Shown piece after piece: positions 18,934-28,484 of a stretch of DNA of 64,000 nucleotides. Numbering within the stretch: the first letter of the stretch is position 1; the number at the start of each line of letters is the position of its first letter. The stretch comes from CAVTWS01 sp963738445. Lineage in GTDB: Bacteria; Actinomycetota; Acidimicrobiia; Acidimicrobiales; SHLQ01. Position numbers and translations under genes: made by a program. Location: positions 496,001 to 560,000 of the forward strand of contig CAVTWS010000015.1 of NCBI GenBank assembly GCA_963738445.1. The letters run 5' to 3'. The notes below the pieces were generated by a model. That model worked only from the letters and a program-made list of their open reading frames with translations. It searched no databases and was not told where the DNA came from.

Positions 18934-21483
18934 TCACAGCCGACGGATCTCGACGAGGGCCATCACGGCCTCACCCTCGTCTCGGGACGCGGCGATGTCG
19001 ACGCGCCCGACCAGCTGCCATTCGTGGTACTCGGACGGGTCGGCGATCGTCTGCACGACCGTCCAGTGGTCGCCCGCCCGCTCGACCACGTGCAGGGCCG
19101 GCCCGCGGGCCGCCGCATCGGTCAGCACGGAGGCATGGTCGTCGAAGTACGGTGCGAACGCGGCGGCCAGGGCATCGGCGGACCACGGGCGCTGCCCCGG
19201 TCCGGCCGCCAGTCCGGCGAGACCCTCGTAGTCGCGGCGGGCGAGGTGCTGGACCCAGCGGAACGTCTCGTTGCGCACCATGACCCGGAACGCCGGGGAC
19301 ACCGTGACGTCGCGGCGCTCGGGGAGTGGCGCCGGGCCCGAATCGGGATCCGGATCGGGGTTGCGGAGCCGCTCCCACTCGTCGATCAGACTGGAGTCGG
19401 TCTGACGCACCACCTCGCCGAGCCAGTCGGTGAGCTCGAGCACGGCGTCGGTCTTGTAGCCCTCGGGCACGTTCTGGACGAGGCCCTTGTAGGCGTCGGT
19501 GAGGGTCCGCAACAGCAGCCCCTCCGAGCGCTTGAGGCCGTAGTGGTTGACGTACTCGCGAAAGACCATGCCCCGCTCGTACATCTCTCGGGCGACGGCT
19601 TTGGGTTTGACGTTGTCGCTCTCGACCCACGGGTGGGTGGTGCGGAAGGTCCCGAACAGCGTGTAGATCTCCTCGCCCAACGGTTTCGGGTACTCGACCC
19701 GGGCCAACTCGGCCATCCGCTCCTCGTAGAGCACCCCGTCGGACTTCATGCGGCTCATGAGCTCGTCCTTGGCCTTGTCGAGCTGCGCCATGAGGATGAC
19801 GCTCGGGTTTTCGATGACCGATTCGACGATCGACAGCACGTCGAGCGCGTAGGTGTCCGACGCGATGTCGAGCATGTCCAGCGCGTCGAGCACGAACAAC
19901 GAGAGCGGCTGGTTGAGCTTGAACTCGTCCTGGAGGTCGATGGTGACCCGCACGGTCCGGCCGTGCTCGTCGGGCTCGTCGAGTCGCTCCACGACGCCGG
20001 CGTCGAGCAGCGACCGGTAGATGCCGATGGCCCGGCGGATGTGTTGGCGTTGCCGTTTGCGGGGTTCGTGGTTGTCGAGCATCAGGCGTCGAACGGATCC
20101 GCAGCCGCCGGGATCGTCGGCGGTCGGCGGCCGGTCGAGCAGGTTCATGACCATCTGGTGGGTGACCCGGAAGCTCGAGGTCAGCGGCTCGGGCTCGCCG
20201 TCCACGAGTTTGGTGAAGGTGTCCTCGCTCCAGTGGGCGTAGCCCTTGTCCGGCGGTTTGCGCTTGACCAACTTCTTGCGCTTCGCCGGGTCGGTGACCG
20301 CGGCCAGCTCCAAGCGACGGTTCTCCACCACGTGCGGCGGTGCCTGCACCCACACGAACCCGCGGTCGTCGAAGCCCTTGCGCCCCGCTCGTCCGGCGAT
20401 CTGTTGGAACTCCCGCACGCTGAGCACCCGGGTGGTCGATCCGTCGTACTTGCACAGCTGGGTGAACAGCACCGTCCGGATGGGCACGTTGACGCCGACC
20501 CCGAGGGTGTCGGTGCCGCAGATGACCTTCAGCAGCCCTTCCTGGGCCAGCTTCTCCACGAGGAGCCGGTACTTCGGGAGCAGGCCGGCGTGGTGTATGC
20601 CGATGCCGTGCCCGATCCAGCGGCGGAGGTCCTTGCCCACCGGCGAATCGAACCGGAACCCTCCGATCGCCTCCTTGATCCGCTCCTTGCCCGCCTTGTC
20701 GACGACGTTCACGCTCATCAGGTTCTGGGCCGCTTCCGCAGCTGCCCGCTGGGTGAAGTGGACGAGGTAGACCGGCGCCCGGTCGAGGTCGAGCGCCTCC
20801 TGGAGCGAGTCGTGCAGGAGGGTGGAACGGTAGGCGAAGTCGAGGGGCACGGGTCGCTCGCGGCCCTTGACGAGCACGGTCGGTCGGCCCGTCCGGACCT
20901 TCAGCTCCTGTTCGAAGAACTGGGTTGGACCGAGCGTGGCCGAAAGGACGAGGAAGGCGGCGTGGGGCAATTCGAGCAGCGGTATCTGCCAGGCCACTCC
21001 TCGCTGTGGGTCGGCGTAGAAGTGGAACTCGTCGATCACCACCTGCGTGAACGGTGTGCGTCGGCCCAATCGGAGCGCCTGGTTGGAGAGGATCTCGGCG
21101 GTGCAGCAGATGACGGGAGCGGTCGGGTTGACGGCGGCGTCGCCGGTGACCATGCCCACGTTGTCCGAGCCCAGCTCCCGGCACAGCTCGAAGAACTTCT
21201 CGCTGACCAGGGCCTTGATCGGGGCCGTATAGACGCTCCGGCCGCCTCGGGCCACCGCGGCGACGTGGGCGGCGAGGGCCACCAGTGACTTGCCGGAACC
21301 CGTCGGCGTGTTCAGGATGACGTTGTTGCCCGAGAACACCTCGAGCACCGCCTCCTCCTGGGCCGGATACAGCGTGAGGCCGCGATCGTCGGCCCAACTC
21401 ACGAAGGCACCGAGGAGGTCGTCGTCGGTCGGGTCTCCGTGAACCCGTTCGAGAAACGACAGGACGTCATTCATCGTCGGCAC
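18934..21483 (-). CDS. Ski2-like DEAD/DEAH-box helicase with DUF3516
   Basis: An 849-residue superfamily 2 RNA helicase. The Q-motif-like region LTLYPAQEEAV is followed by motif I TPTGSGKS (59-66), motif Ia TAPIKALVSEKF, motif II DEFH (151-154), motif III SATLGP, and motifs V-VI GTDTLGVGVN and QIAGRAGRKGFDDRG. The large C-terminal half is the actinobacterial DUF3516 region. Motif II is DEFH, where Ski2/Mtr4 proteins have DEVH. The function in RNA turnover is inferred from the fold. A second ATG at 21474 would shorten it by three residues. Confidence 0.88.
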   Translation of the reverse strand: MPTMNDVLSFLERVHGDPTDDDLLGAFVSWADDRGLTLYPAQEEAVLEVFSGNNVILNTPTGSGKSLVALAAHVAAVARGGRSVYTAPIKALVSEKFFELCRELGSDNVGMVTGDAAVNPTAPVICCTAEILSNQALRLGRRTPFTQVVIDEFHFYADPQRGVAWQIPLLELPHAAFLVLSATLGPTQFFEQELKVRTGRPTVLVKGRERPVPLDFAYRSTLLHDSLQEALDLDRAPVYLVHFTQRAAAEAAQNLMSVNVVDKAGKERIKEAIGGFRFDSPVGKDLRRWIGHGIGIHHAGLLPKYRLLVEKLAQEGLLKVICGTDTLGVGVNVPIRTVLFTQLCKYDGSTTRVLSVREFQQIAGRAGRKGFDDRGFVWVQAPPHVVENRRLELAAVTDPAKRKKLVKRKPPDKGYAHWSEDTFTKLVDGEPEPLTSSFRVTHQMVMNLLDRPPTADDPGGCGSVRRLMLDNHEPRKRQRQHIRRAIGIYRSLLDAGVVERLDEPDEHGRTVRVTIDLQDEFKLNQPLSLFVLDALDMLDIASDTYALDVLSIVESVIENPSVILMAQLDKAKDELMSRMKSDGVLYEERMAELARVEYPKPLGEEIYTLFGTFRTTHPWVESDNVKPKAVAREMYERGMVFREYVNHYGLKRSEGLLLRTLTDAYKGLVQNVPEGYKTDAVLELTDWLGEVVRQTDSSLIDEWERLRNPDPDPDSGPAPLPERRDVTVSPAFRVMVRNETFRWVQHLARRDYEGLAGLAAGPGQRPWSADALAAAFAPYFDDHASVLTDAAARGPALHVVERAGDHWTVVQTIADPSEYHEWQLVGRVDIAASRDEGEAVMALVEIRRL

Positions 21484-21634
21484 CTTCGGGGCTCATCGTC
21501 GGAGCCTACGAGGCTCGGCTCATCGCCGGAGCCTGCGGATTGCCAGCGACCGCCCAGGCCCGCATCACCATCGTTCCCGCCGGGCGCGCGCCGGCGTGGA
21601 GCCATCAGGGGAGGGAACCGGCGAGACTGGCACC

Positions 21635-22105
21635 ATGGCGAAGCTGCTGGTGGTCGCGCACTCCCGTTCGGGGGGCACGGCGTCGCTCCGGGACTCGGCG
21701 CTGGAGGGGGCGGCCGACGCCGCGGAAGCCCTCGACGCCTTGGTCGACATCCGGTCCGTCGGGGCGTTCGACGCCGGCGTCGACGACGTGATCTGGGCCG
21801 ACGCGTTGCTGCTCGCCACGCCCGAGCACTTCGGGTACATGAGCGGTGCGCTGAAGGACTTCTTCGAACGGGTCTACTACCCCTGCCTCGAGCAGGCGGT
21901 CGTGCGACCGTTCGGGCTCCTGGTCAAGGGTGATCACGACGGGCAGGGCACGGTCCTCGCCGTGCGACGGATCGTGGCCGGGCTGGGATGGCGAGAGGTC
22001 GCCGAGCCGGTCGTGGTCATTGGCGGCGTGACGGACGCCGGCCGAGCGGACGCCCGGGAGCTCGGGGCGACGGTGGTCGCCGGGATCGTGACCGGGCTGT
22101 GGTGA
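21635..22105 (+). CDS. flavodoxin-like NAD(P)H-dependent oxidoreductase
   Basis: A 156-residue protein with the flavodoxin-like fold. The phosphate-binding loop is AHSRSGGTASL, with a second FMN contact at TPEHFGYMSGALKDFFERVYYP, typical of WrbA/NADPH:FMN-reductase relatives. It probably binds FMN and reduces a quinone or other small acceptor. It starts at 21635, close downstream of the divergent helicase gene. The gap to the HNH gene that converges on it is nine bases. Confidence 0.75.
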   Translation: MAKLLVVAHSRSGGTASLRDSALEGAADAAEALDALVDIRSVGAFDAGVDDVIWADALLLATPEHFGYMSGALKDFFERVYYPCLEQAVVRPFGLLVKGDHDGQGTVLAVRRIVAGLGWREVAEPVVVIGGVTDAGRADARELGATVVAGIVTGLW

Positions 22106-22114
22106 CGCTCCCGC

Positions 22115-22558
22115 TCAGGCCCGCAGCACGAGGAGGAACTGGCCGCCACCCGGCTCTACGTCGGTCGTGACCGGCAGGTCGGGTTGCAGCCGCGACAGTC
22201 GATCGACGAGCCAGGCTCCGGCCTCGTCGGCGTCGGCCCGAGTGGGACACCGGGCCATGACCTCGCGCCCACCCTTGCGGGCCAGTCGTTCGACGCTGGC
22301 GATGATCGGGGCGGGGTCGATGACGAAAAGTCGATCGGGCCACGCCACCGACGGCGCCACCCCACCCTTGCCGGTGTTGCAGGCCCGGTGGGCCAGGCGT
22401 TCGGGCGGAGCGTCGCCCTTCTTGGCGCGGGCCTTGGTGATGCGGCTGTCGATGCTCGGGCCCCGGGCGTCGTTGACGGACCGGTCGGGGTCGACCGGCT
22501 CGTCGCACAACCAGCAGCGCCAATGGTCACGGTCGCCGATCTCGTCGATGCGACTCAT
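22115..22558 (-). CDS. HNH endonuclease-like zinc-ribbon protein
   Basis: A 147-residue protein. The first half has DHWRCWLCDEPVD (CxxC) and then LAHRACNTGKG, the C-x2-C...H-x3-N arrangement seen in HNH nucleases with a zinc-binding knuckle. The second half is an alpha/beta region without a clear match. Actinobacteria carry many small HNH proteins of unknown role. The frame is open upstream to 22687, but the ATG at 22558 gives the compact domain start MSRIDEIGDRDHW. Confidence 0.6.
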   Translation of the reverse strand: MSRIDEIGDRDHWRCWLCDEPVDPDRSVNDARGPSIDSRITKARAKKGDAPPERLAHRACNTGKGGVAPSVAWPDRLFVIDPAPIIASVERLARKGGREVMARCPTRADADEAGAWLVDRLSRLQPDLPVTTDVEPGGGQFLLVLRA

Positions 22559-22830
22559 GGTCGGAGGCAGGGGCGGGACGCGTCGGGCACGCCGGTCACC
22601 GTACCGGATCGGCTGGGGACGGACGTCCGTGCGACCGGTCTCCACCGAACGGGCGGCCTCGCGTGCTCCACAGGAAGCGCTCGGCATTGTGCGGGTAGTC
22701 CCGGCTGGGTCTGCGGACGGCCGGGGCCACCGCAGCGGCCCTGGAGGCGATAGATGTGAGGACGGCGCCGCGGCCCGCTCGCCGTGTAGGTCCGGCGGAT
22801 CAGCGCTCGCTCGCTGCTACAAACGAGCCC

Positions 22831-23529
22831 ATGCGTACGACGGCGGTTCCTGCGGCGGTGCTCTGGGACATGGACGGCACCCTCGTCGACACGGAGCCCG
22901 ACTGGATCGCGTGCGAGTACGCCATGGTGGCCGAGCTCGGCAACGGGGGCTGGAACGAGGATCACGCGCACCAGCTGGTCGGCCGGGATCTGCGTGACTC
23001 GGCCCACTACATCCGTGAGCACGGAGCGGTCGACCTCGAGATCGACGACCTCGTCAACCGGCTGCTCGACGGGGTGATCGCCCGGGTGCGCGAGCACGTC
23101 CCCTGGCGTCCCGGGGCCCGCGAACTGCTGGCCTCCCTCCAGGAGGCCGAAGTGCCGTGCGCGCTCGTCACGATGAGCTGGCGGCGCTTCACCGACGCCA
23201 TCGTCCCGCTGCTGCCACTCGGGTCGTTCTCGACCGTCGTCGCCGGCGACGACGTGAGTCGAGGCAAACCCCATCCGGAGCCGTACCTTCTCGCGGCCGA
23301 GCGGCTGGGGGTGCTGCCGTCCGCGTGCGTCGCCATCGAGGACTCGCCGACCGGCGCCCGATCGGCCGTGGCCGCCGGATGCGTGACGGTGACCGTGCCT
23401 CACGTGGTCGCCATTCCTGTCGGTCTCGGCGACCATCGGCTGACCACCCTGGCCGGCGTCAACGCCGCGGACCTGGCGAGGCTGTGGGTCGCGACCACAT
23501 CGGCCGGTGTGGAAGAGTTCGGGCCATGA
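22831..23529 (+). CDS. HAD-superfamily phosphatase (beta-phosphoglucomutase-like)
   Basis: A 232-residue HAD hydrolase. Motif I is DMDGTLVDTEPDW (nucleophile Asp and the +2 Asp), motif II lies in LVTMSWRRF, motif III is GKPHPEPYLLA, and motif IV is CVAIEDSPTGARSAVAAG. The cap helices between motifs I and II place it with the PGMB/gph-type phosphatases that remove phosphate from sugars or 2-phosphoglycolate. Its stop overlaps the start of the following SDR gene (ATGA), so the two are co-translated. The intergenic 22559-22830 before it shows no further gene. Confidence 0.85.
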   Translation: MRTTAVPAAVLWDMDGTLVDTEPDWIACEYAMVAELGNGGWNEDHAHQLVGRDLRDSAHYIREHGAVDLEIDDLVNRLLDGVIARVREHVPWRPGARELLASLQEAEVPCALVTMSWRRFTDAIVPLLPLGSFSTVVAGDDVSRGKPHPEPYLLAAERLGVLPSACVAIEDSPTGARSAVAAGCVTVTVPHVVAIPVGLGDHRLTTLAGVNAADLARLWVATTSAGVEEFGP

Positions 23530-24359
23530 CGAGCACCCCACGCAGCATCCGTCTCGACCATCAGATCGCGCTCGTGACCGGGGGCGGGGGCGGCATCGGT
23601 GCCGAGACGGCCGCGACCCTGGCGGCGGCCGGTGCCACGGTGGTGGTGGTCGACAAGGAGCCCGGCCTCCTGGCCGAGTCGGTCGCGGCGATCGAAGGAT
23701 CCGGGGGCGTCGCCGAGGCCGAGCTGGTCGACGTCACGATCGACGACGAGGTCACCGCGCTCGCCGGCCGGGTGCTCGAACGCCACGGTCACCTCGACAT
23801 CCTCGTCAACAACGTCGGGCACTACCTGCGGCCCCGGCAGTTCGAGCGGAGCAGCGGCGATCACTGGGATGCGCTCTATCGGGTGAACGTGCACCACGTG
23901 TTCACGGTGAGCCGGGCGTTCGTGCCGTCCATGATCGAGCGTCAGCGGGGGTCGATCATCAACGTGTCGTCGGTCGAAGGGTTGCGGGGATACCCCGCCG
24001 ACCCGGTGTACGGCGCGTTCAAAGCCGCCGTGGTGCAGTTCACCAAGAGCCTCGGCGCCGAGTTGGGCTACTTCGGTGTCCGGGTCAACGGCATCGCCCC
24101 CGATCTCACGCAGTCCCTGCAGGTCGACTACGCGGCGACGTCCGACGACCCGGAACGTTGGCGCATCTGGGCGCCCATCGGCCGGATCGGGCAACCGGAC
24201 GACCAGGCCGACGTGGTGCTCTTCCTGGCGTCGGATCTGTCCCGGTGGGTGACGGGCCACACGATCCCGACCGATGGCGGCTCGTTGGCCATGAGCGGAT
24301 GGAACCGGTCCAACGCCGTGCCGGGCCGCACCTGGACGAACCGCCCGCTCGACCCCTGA
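23526..24359 (+). CDS. short-chain dehydrogenase/reductase (SDR)
   Basis: A 277-residue classical SDR. The cofactor motif TGGGGGIG is at about 18-25, followed by NNVGHY (NNAG equivalent), the catalytic Ser in NVSSVEG, and YGAFK as the YxxxK pair. Asp at the end of the second strand (VVVVDKE) suggests NAD(H). It is coupled to the HAD gene by a 4-base overlap. The substrate is unknown. Confidence 0.86.
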   Translation: MTSTPRSIRLDHQIALVTGGGGGIGAETAATLAAAGATVVVVDKEPGLLAESVAAIEGSGGVAEAELVDVTIDDEVTALAGRVLERHGHLDILVNNVGHYLRPRQFERSSGDHWDALYRVNVHHVFTVSRAFVPSMIERQRGSIINVSSVEGLRGYPADPVYGAFKAAVVQFTKSLGAELGYFGVRVNGIAPDLTQSLQVDYAATSDDPERWRIWAPIGRIGQPDDQADVVLFLASDLSRWVTGHTIPTDGGSLAMSGWNRSNAVPGRTWTNRPLDP

Positions 24360-24364
24360 GCGAA

Positions 24365-25225
24365 CTACATGCGGCCGCCGCCGGCCACCGTGAGACATTC
24401 GCCCGTGACGAAGCTCGCCTCGTCGGACAGCAGGAACTCGATGACCGCGGCCGTTTCGTCGGGATGCTGGAGCCGCCCGAGGGCGATGTGATCCTGCACC
24501 CAGGAATCGGGTGCCGCAGCCGACCCGCCGGAGCGCTCGATGGCGTCGTTCAGGAACGGGTGCCCCGTGGTCGTCGCCGCCGGATCGACACCGAGGGGGC
24601 GAACGGCGTTGACCCGGATTCCGTAGGTGGCCCACTCCTGGGCGAGGGCCGCAGCGAGCCGGTCCACCCCGGCCTTGGCGGCGGCGAAGGCGGCGATGCC
24701 CGACTTGGCGGCCACGGTGGCGAACGACGACAGGAGAACGATAGAACCGCCGCTCTCCTGCGAGCGCATCTGGCGCGCCGCCGCCCGGGCGACGACGAAC
24801 GCGCCGGTGAGGTTCACATCGACCGCCCGACGCCACGATTCGAGGTCGAGGTCGAGGGCGTCCCCCCACCCCATCGACGGGCCGAGTCCGCCCTGCACGT
24901 TGACGACGAGATCGAGCCGACCGAACGTCGACACGGCGAGCCCGACGGCGGCCCTCACGGAGGCGTCGTCGGCGACATCGCAATCGACCGCGACCGCCCG
25001 GCCACCCGAGGACGTGATCTCGCCGGCGACCATCTGGAGTCGGTCCCAGGTGGTGCAGGCAGAATCGGGAAGCCCGCCGACGTCGCCTGATCCAGGGGAC
25101 TCGATCCGATCGGCGCAGACCACGGCGGCGCCGGAACCCGCCAACCGGCAGGCCGTGGCCCGACCGATCTCCGGTGGGCACGCCGCTCCGGTCACCAGGG
25201 CCACCTTGCCGTCGATTCCTCGCAT
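24365..25225 (-). CDS. SDR-family protein with Phe in place of the catalytic Tyr
   Basis: A 286-residue SDR-fold protein. The Rossmann motif is TGAACPPEIG, with a two-residue insertion compared with the usual TGxxxGIG. VNVQGG stands where NNAG is expected, and the Ser is in LLSSFAT (166-167). The YxxxK position reads FAAAK (F180, K184), so the proton-donating tyrosine is missing. The C-terminal FVTGECLTVAGGGRM matches the family. It may be an inactive or non-redox member. It converges on the SDR at 23526, with five bases between the stops. Confidence 0.8.
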   Translation of the reverse strand: MRGIDGKVALVTGAACPPEIGRATACRLAGSGAAVVCADRIESPGSGDVGGLPDSACTTWDRLQMVAGEITSSGGRAVAVDCDVADDASVRAAVGLAVSTFGRLDLVVNVQGGLGPSMGWGDALDLDLESWRRAVDVNLTGAFVVARAAARQMRSQESGGSIVLLSSFATVAAKSGIAAFAAAKAGVDRLAAALAQEWATYGIRVNAVRPLGVDPAATTTGHPFLNDAIERSGGSAAAPDSWVQDHIALGRLQHPDETAAVIEFLLSDEASFVTGECLTVAGGGRM

Positions 25226-25358
25226 GGCGGTCAGGTTAGGCAGGGGCATCCCAGGGGCTCGCGTTCGGAACCCTCGAGATCGGGCCCTTGGACCTTGGCG
25301 GGGTCGCCGGTCGGCCGTACCTTCGTTGTCCTGAGGTTCGGCGACTGGAGGGCCGGCG

Positions 25359-27464
25359 ATGGTCGACACGGTTGTCTCCCCCATGGGCGAGGCGAGCCGC
25401 GCTCGTACCGACGTCAGCGAAGGCGCGGCGTCGTCGACCCCGGAGGTCGGGGGGTCCGGCCTGGGCCACATGGCGGCGCTCGACGGCATCCGCGGTCTGT
25501 CCGTCCTCGCCGTGGTGGCGTTCCACCTGGACCGATTCACCGGGGGGTACCTGGGGGTCGACGCCTTCTTCGTCCTCTCCGGTTTCCTGATCACCGGCCT
25601 CCTGCTGAACGAGTCGGGCCGGACGGGTCGGGTCGACCTGGCCCGTTTCTACGTCCGTCGCGCCCGGCGTCTGGTACCGGCCCTCGTCGTCGCGATCGCC
25701 GGCATCGGCGTGTGGGCGCGGTGGTGGGCGGTTCCCGGGCAGCTCGCCGGGCTCCGAGGCGAGGCGTGGGCGGCGTTGTTCTACGTCGCCAACTGGCACA
25801 CCATCGCCAACGCGGACAGCTACTGGGACCTCGACGCGGCGCCATCGCCGTTCGACCACATGTGGTCGCTGGCCATCGAGGAGCAGTTCTACCTGCTGTG
25901 GCCGCTCGTGGTCCTTGTCATCGTGAGGGCGACCAGGGGCCGTTCGCCCTCCCGGGCCGTGGGTCGCACGGCCATCGCGTTGGCCGCCCTCTCGGCGGTC
26001 GCCATGGTCGCGCTCTATGGCGGTGGCGACCCCAACACGGTGTACATGGGCACGCACACCCGGGCCCAGGCGATCCTGATCGGGTCGGGACTGGCGTGGC
26101 TCGTGCATCGCCGTGCCCCCGGCCGCCCCCAGTCCCCGGCCGCCCAGTCCTCCGTCGCCCAGGCTCGAGTCACTCAGGCCGCCGGGTGGCTGGCCATGCC
26201 CGCGCTGGCCGTCATGTGGTGGCGGGTCGACGGATCGTCGAGCTGGCTGTACCGGGGTGGGTTCACGGTCCATGCCCTCCTGGTGGTCGCGGTGATCGCG
26301 GCGTCGGTCGGGCCCGGCAGCCTCCTCGGACGGGTCTTGTCGTGGCGCCCCCTCCGCTGGGCGGGGCTGATCTCCTACGGCCTGTACCTGTATCACTGGC
26401 CGGTGATCGTGTTCCTCACGCCCGAGAACACCGGCTGGGGTCGAGCGCGGCTCGACCTGGTGCGGGTAGGGGTGGCGTTGGCGGTCTCACTCGTGTCGTT
26501 CTTCGTGATCGAACGTCCGATCCGCTTCGGATCCCGGGTGACTCCCCGGGTCGTGGCGATCGCAGCTCCGCTCGCGCTGGTCGGCGCGGCTGCGTTCGCC
26601 GGATGGGCGATGCAGGAGCCGGCGATCGGGATCGAGCGCCTCGACGATGTCACCATCCCGACCGCCCCGTCGTCGGGTCCAACGACACAAGCGCCGGCGG
26701 CCCCGAGCACCACCGCGGCGGTCACGCCTTCGGGATCGGAGCCGCCGGCCTCCTCGACCTCGGTCGTCGTGACCACCACGGCGTCGGCCGTTCTGGTCAC
26801 CGTGCCGCCGGAGCCGCTGGTGCCGGCGCCGGGCGAACGCCTTCGCGTGGCCTACGTGGGCGACTCGATCGGCGTGCTGGTGTCGCCCTACCTCGATCTG
26901 GTGCTGGGCGACGACGTCGACTATGTCGACATGACCGCCGCGGGGAGCGCCCTGTGCGACTGGTTCCCGGACCTGGAACGACTCGTGGAGGAACCGGTCG
27001 ACGTGGTGATCGTCGACCACGGCGGCAACGCGCTGTCACCGTGCATGTTCGACGCGTCGGGGAACCCGGTCACCGGCGACGCCTACGACGCGAAGTATCG
27101 GGCGGACACCGCGTACACCGCGGAGCTGGCGGCCCGCATGGGAGCTCGACTCCTGCTCGTCGACCAACCGGTGACGCGGAGCGATCGGCGGTCGGGGACA
27201 GGGGCCATCTTCGAGGACGCGGCCGAGGGGGACGGTGCGGGGTGGGTGCGCTTCGTATCCACGTGGCCGGCTCTCTCCCCCGGGGGAGTCTTCCAGCAGG
27301 CGGCGCCCTGCGAGGACTGGGAACCGGGCTGCATCGACGGCCAGGGTGAGCTCCGATCTCCGCCTCCCGGCGTGCATCTCGAACCGTTGGGCCAGTTCCG
27401 CTATGCCTTGCTGATCCGGGACGATCTGGCCCGGGCCGGTTGGTTGCCCGCGCCGGTCTCCTGA
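25359..27464 (+). CDS. acyltransferase 3 (OafA-type) with C-terminal SGNH domain
   Basis: A 701-residue membrane O-acyltransferase. The first 430 residues have about ten membrane helices and the family motifs LDGIRGLSVLAVVAFHLDRF, GGYLGVDAFFVLSGFLITGLLL, RFYVRRARRL and HMWSLAIEEQFYLLWPL. A Ser/Thr/Pro-rich linker leads to an external SGNH-hydrolase-like domain with YVGDSIGVLV (block I), DHGGN and GVHLEPLG (histidine block). Such fusions acetylate sugars of the cell wall or surface polysaccharides. It is divergent from the SDR at 24365 with a 133-base space. Confidence 0.9.
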   Translation: MVDTVVSPMGEASRARTDVSEGAASSTPEVGGSGLGHMAALDGIRGLSVLAVVAFHLDRFTGGYLGVDAFFVLSGFLITGLLLNESGRTGRVDLARFYVRRARRLVPALVVAIAGIGVWARWWAVPGQLAGLRGEAWAALFYVANWHTIANADSYWDLDAAPSPFDHMWSLAIEEQFYLLWPLVVLVIVRATRGRSPSRAVGRTAIALAALSAVAMVALYGGGDPNTVYMGTHTRAQAILIGSGLAWLVHRRAPGRPQSPAAQSSVAQARVTQAAGWLAMPALAVMWWRVDGSSSWLYRGGFTVHALLVVAVIAASVGPGSLLGRVLSWRPLRWAGLISYGLYLYHWPVIVFLTPENTGWGRARLDLVRVGVALAVSLVSFFVIERPIRFGSRVTPRVVAIAAPLALVGAAAFAGWAMQEPAIGIERLDDVTIPTAPSSGPTTQAPAAPSTTAAVTPSGSEPPASSTSVVVTTTASAVLVTVPPEPLVPAPGERLRVAYVGDSIGVLVSPYLDLVLGDDVDYVDMTAAGSALCDWFPDLERLVEEPVDVVIVDHGGNALSPCMFDASGNPVTGDAYDAKYRADTAYTAELAARMGARLLLVDQPVTRSDRRSGTGAIFEDAAEGDGAGWVRFVSTWPALSPGGVFQQAAPCEDWEPGCIDGQGELRSPPPGVHLEPLGQFRYALLIRDDLARAGWLPAPVS

Positions 27465-27498
27465 CGCCGAGCCGCGCCCGAAGGGGCTGCCGGTCGTG

Positions 27499-28413
27499 CT
27501 ATCGAGATCCGCCGATGATCTCGCGCCCGTAGCGCTCGACCGCCTCCAACACGGCGGTCGGCGAGTCGCCGGCCGCCCCGGTCAGGTTCCAGGTCACGCC
27601 CAGGTCGGCGTTCGCGGCCAGGCCCACGTGGTGGGCGTCGGCGTCGAAGCGGTCCGACGAGGGCCCCCCTCCCTCGAACACCATGAAGGCGATGTCGAGC
27701 GGGTCGGTGCGACCGATCGCCTCACACTCGACGCGCAGTTCGTCGAGGTAGCGGGCCAGGTCGTCGCGGCCGTCGAGGGAGCGGGACCGCCGACGGGCCC
27801 CCAGCACCCGGGGGTTGGGCAACGGCAGCCAGCCCTGGGCGTGGCGGGCGACGCGCCGCAACGTGATGCCGGCGTTTCCGCCCAACCACACGGGGACCGG
27901 GTCCTGGACCGGCGGCGGCCAGGACGTGTTCCCGGCCGCCTGCCAGGTCACTCCCGACGCGTTCACCGAGGTGCCGGACCAGGCCGACCGCAGCACACCC
28001 AGCGTCTCGTCGGCCAGGCGGTTCCGATGCTCGAACTCCACCCCCAGAGCGCGGAACTCGGGCTCCAGGTACCCGACCCCGGCGCCCAGGATGAGCCGAC
28101 CGTCGGACATCCGGTCGAGCGTGGCCGCGGCCTTGGCGAGCATGAACGGGTTCCGGTACGGCAGCACGGTCAGGTTGGTCAGCAGCCGGAGCGAGGTGGT
28201 CGCCGCCGCCATGGTGGCCAGGGCCACGAAGGGATCGAGGGCGTCATGGCCCCCGTCGGCCAGCCAACCGTCGCCGGGCATCGGGTGCTCGGTGACGTAG
28301 ATGGCGTCGAACCCGGCACCTTCCACGGTCTGGGCCAGATCTCGCAGGAAGGTGCCGGAGCACTGGTCGAGAGGCAGGGGATGGCGGGCACTCAGGCCGA
28401 CAGCGAAGCGCAT
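27499..28413 (-). CDS. F420-dependent LLM-class oxidoreductase
   Basis: A 304-residue luciferase-like TIM-barrel protein. AGFDAIYVTEHPMPGDGW, LRLLTNLTVLPYRNPFMLAKAAATLDRMSDGRLILGAGVGYLEPEF and VPVWLGGNAG are motifs of the LLM family that uses coenzyme F420 in actinobacteria (TIGR03619-like). It probably carries out hydride transfer on an unknown organic substrate. It ends 35 bases from the converging acyltransferase gene. F420 use is inferred from the family and lineage, not shown by the sequence. Confidence 0.82.
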   Translation of the reverse strand: MRFAVGLSARHPLPLDQCSGTFLRDLAQTVEGAGFDAIYVTEHPMPGDGWLADGGHDALDPFVALATMAAATTSLRLLTNLTVLPYRNPFMLAKAAATLDRMSDGRLILGAGVGYLEPEFRALGVEFEHRNRLADETLGVLRSAWSGTSVNASGVTWQAAGNTSWPPPVQDPVPVWLGGNAGITLRRVARHAQGWLPLPNPRVLGARRRSRSLDGRDDLARYLDELRVECEAIGRTDPLDIAFMVFEGGGPSSDRFDADAHHVGLAANADLGVTWNLTGAAGDSPTAVLEAVERYGREIIGGSR

Positions 28414-28484
28414 CCACGCACTCTGTCAGTCGCCGGCGCGCCACCGCCAACGTTGCCAGGCGTCACCGAGCCTCGCCGCTCGAT

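Noticed and set aside
22559..22830. Possible longer HNH gene or small gene in the 272-base divergent space
   Set aside because: The upstream extension has no similarity to the domain and no ribosome-binding site, and no other frame looks coding.
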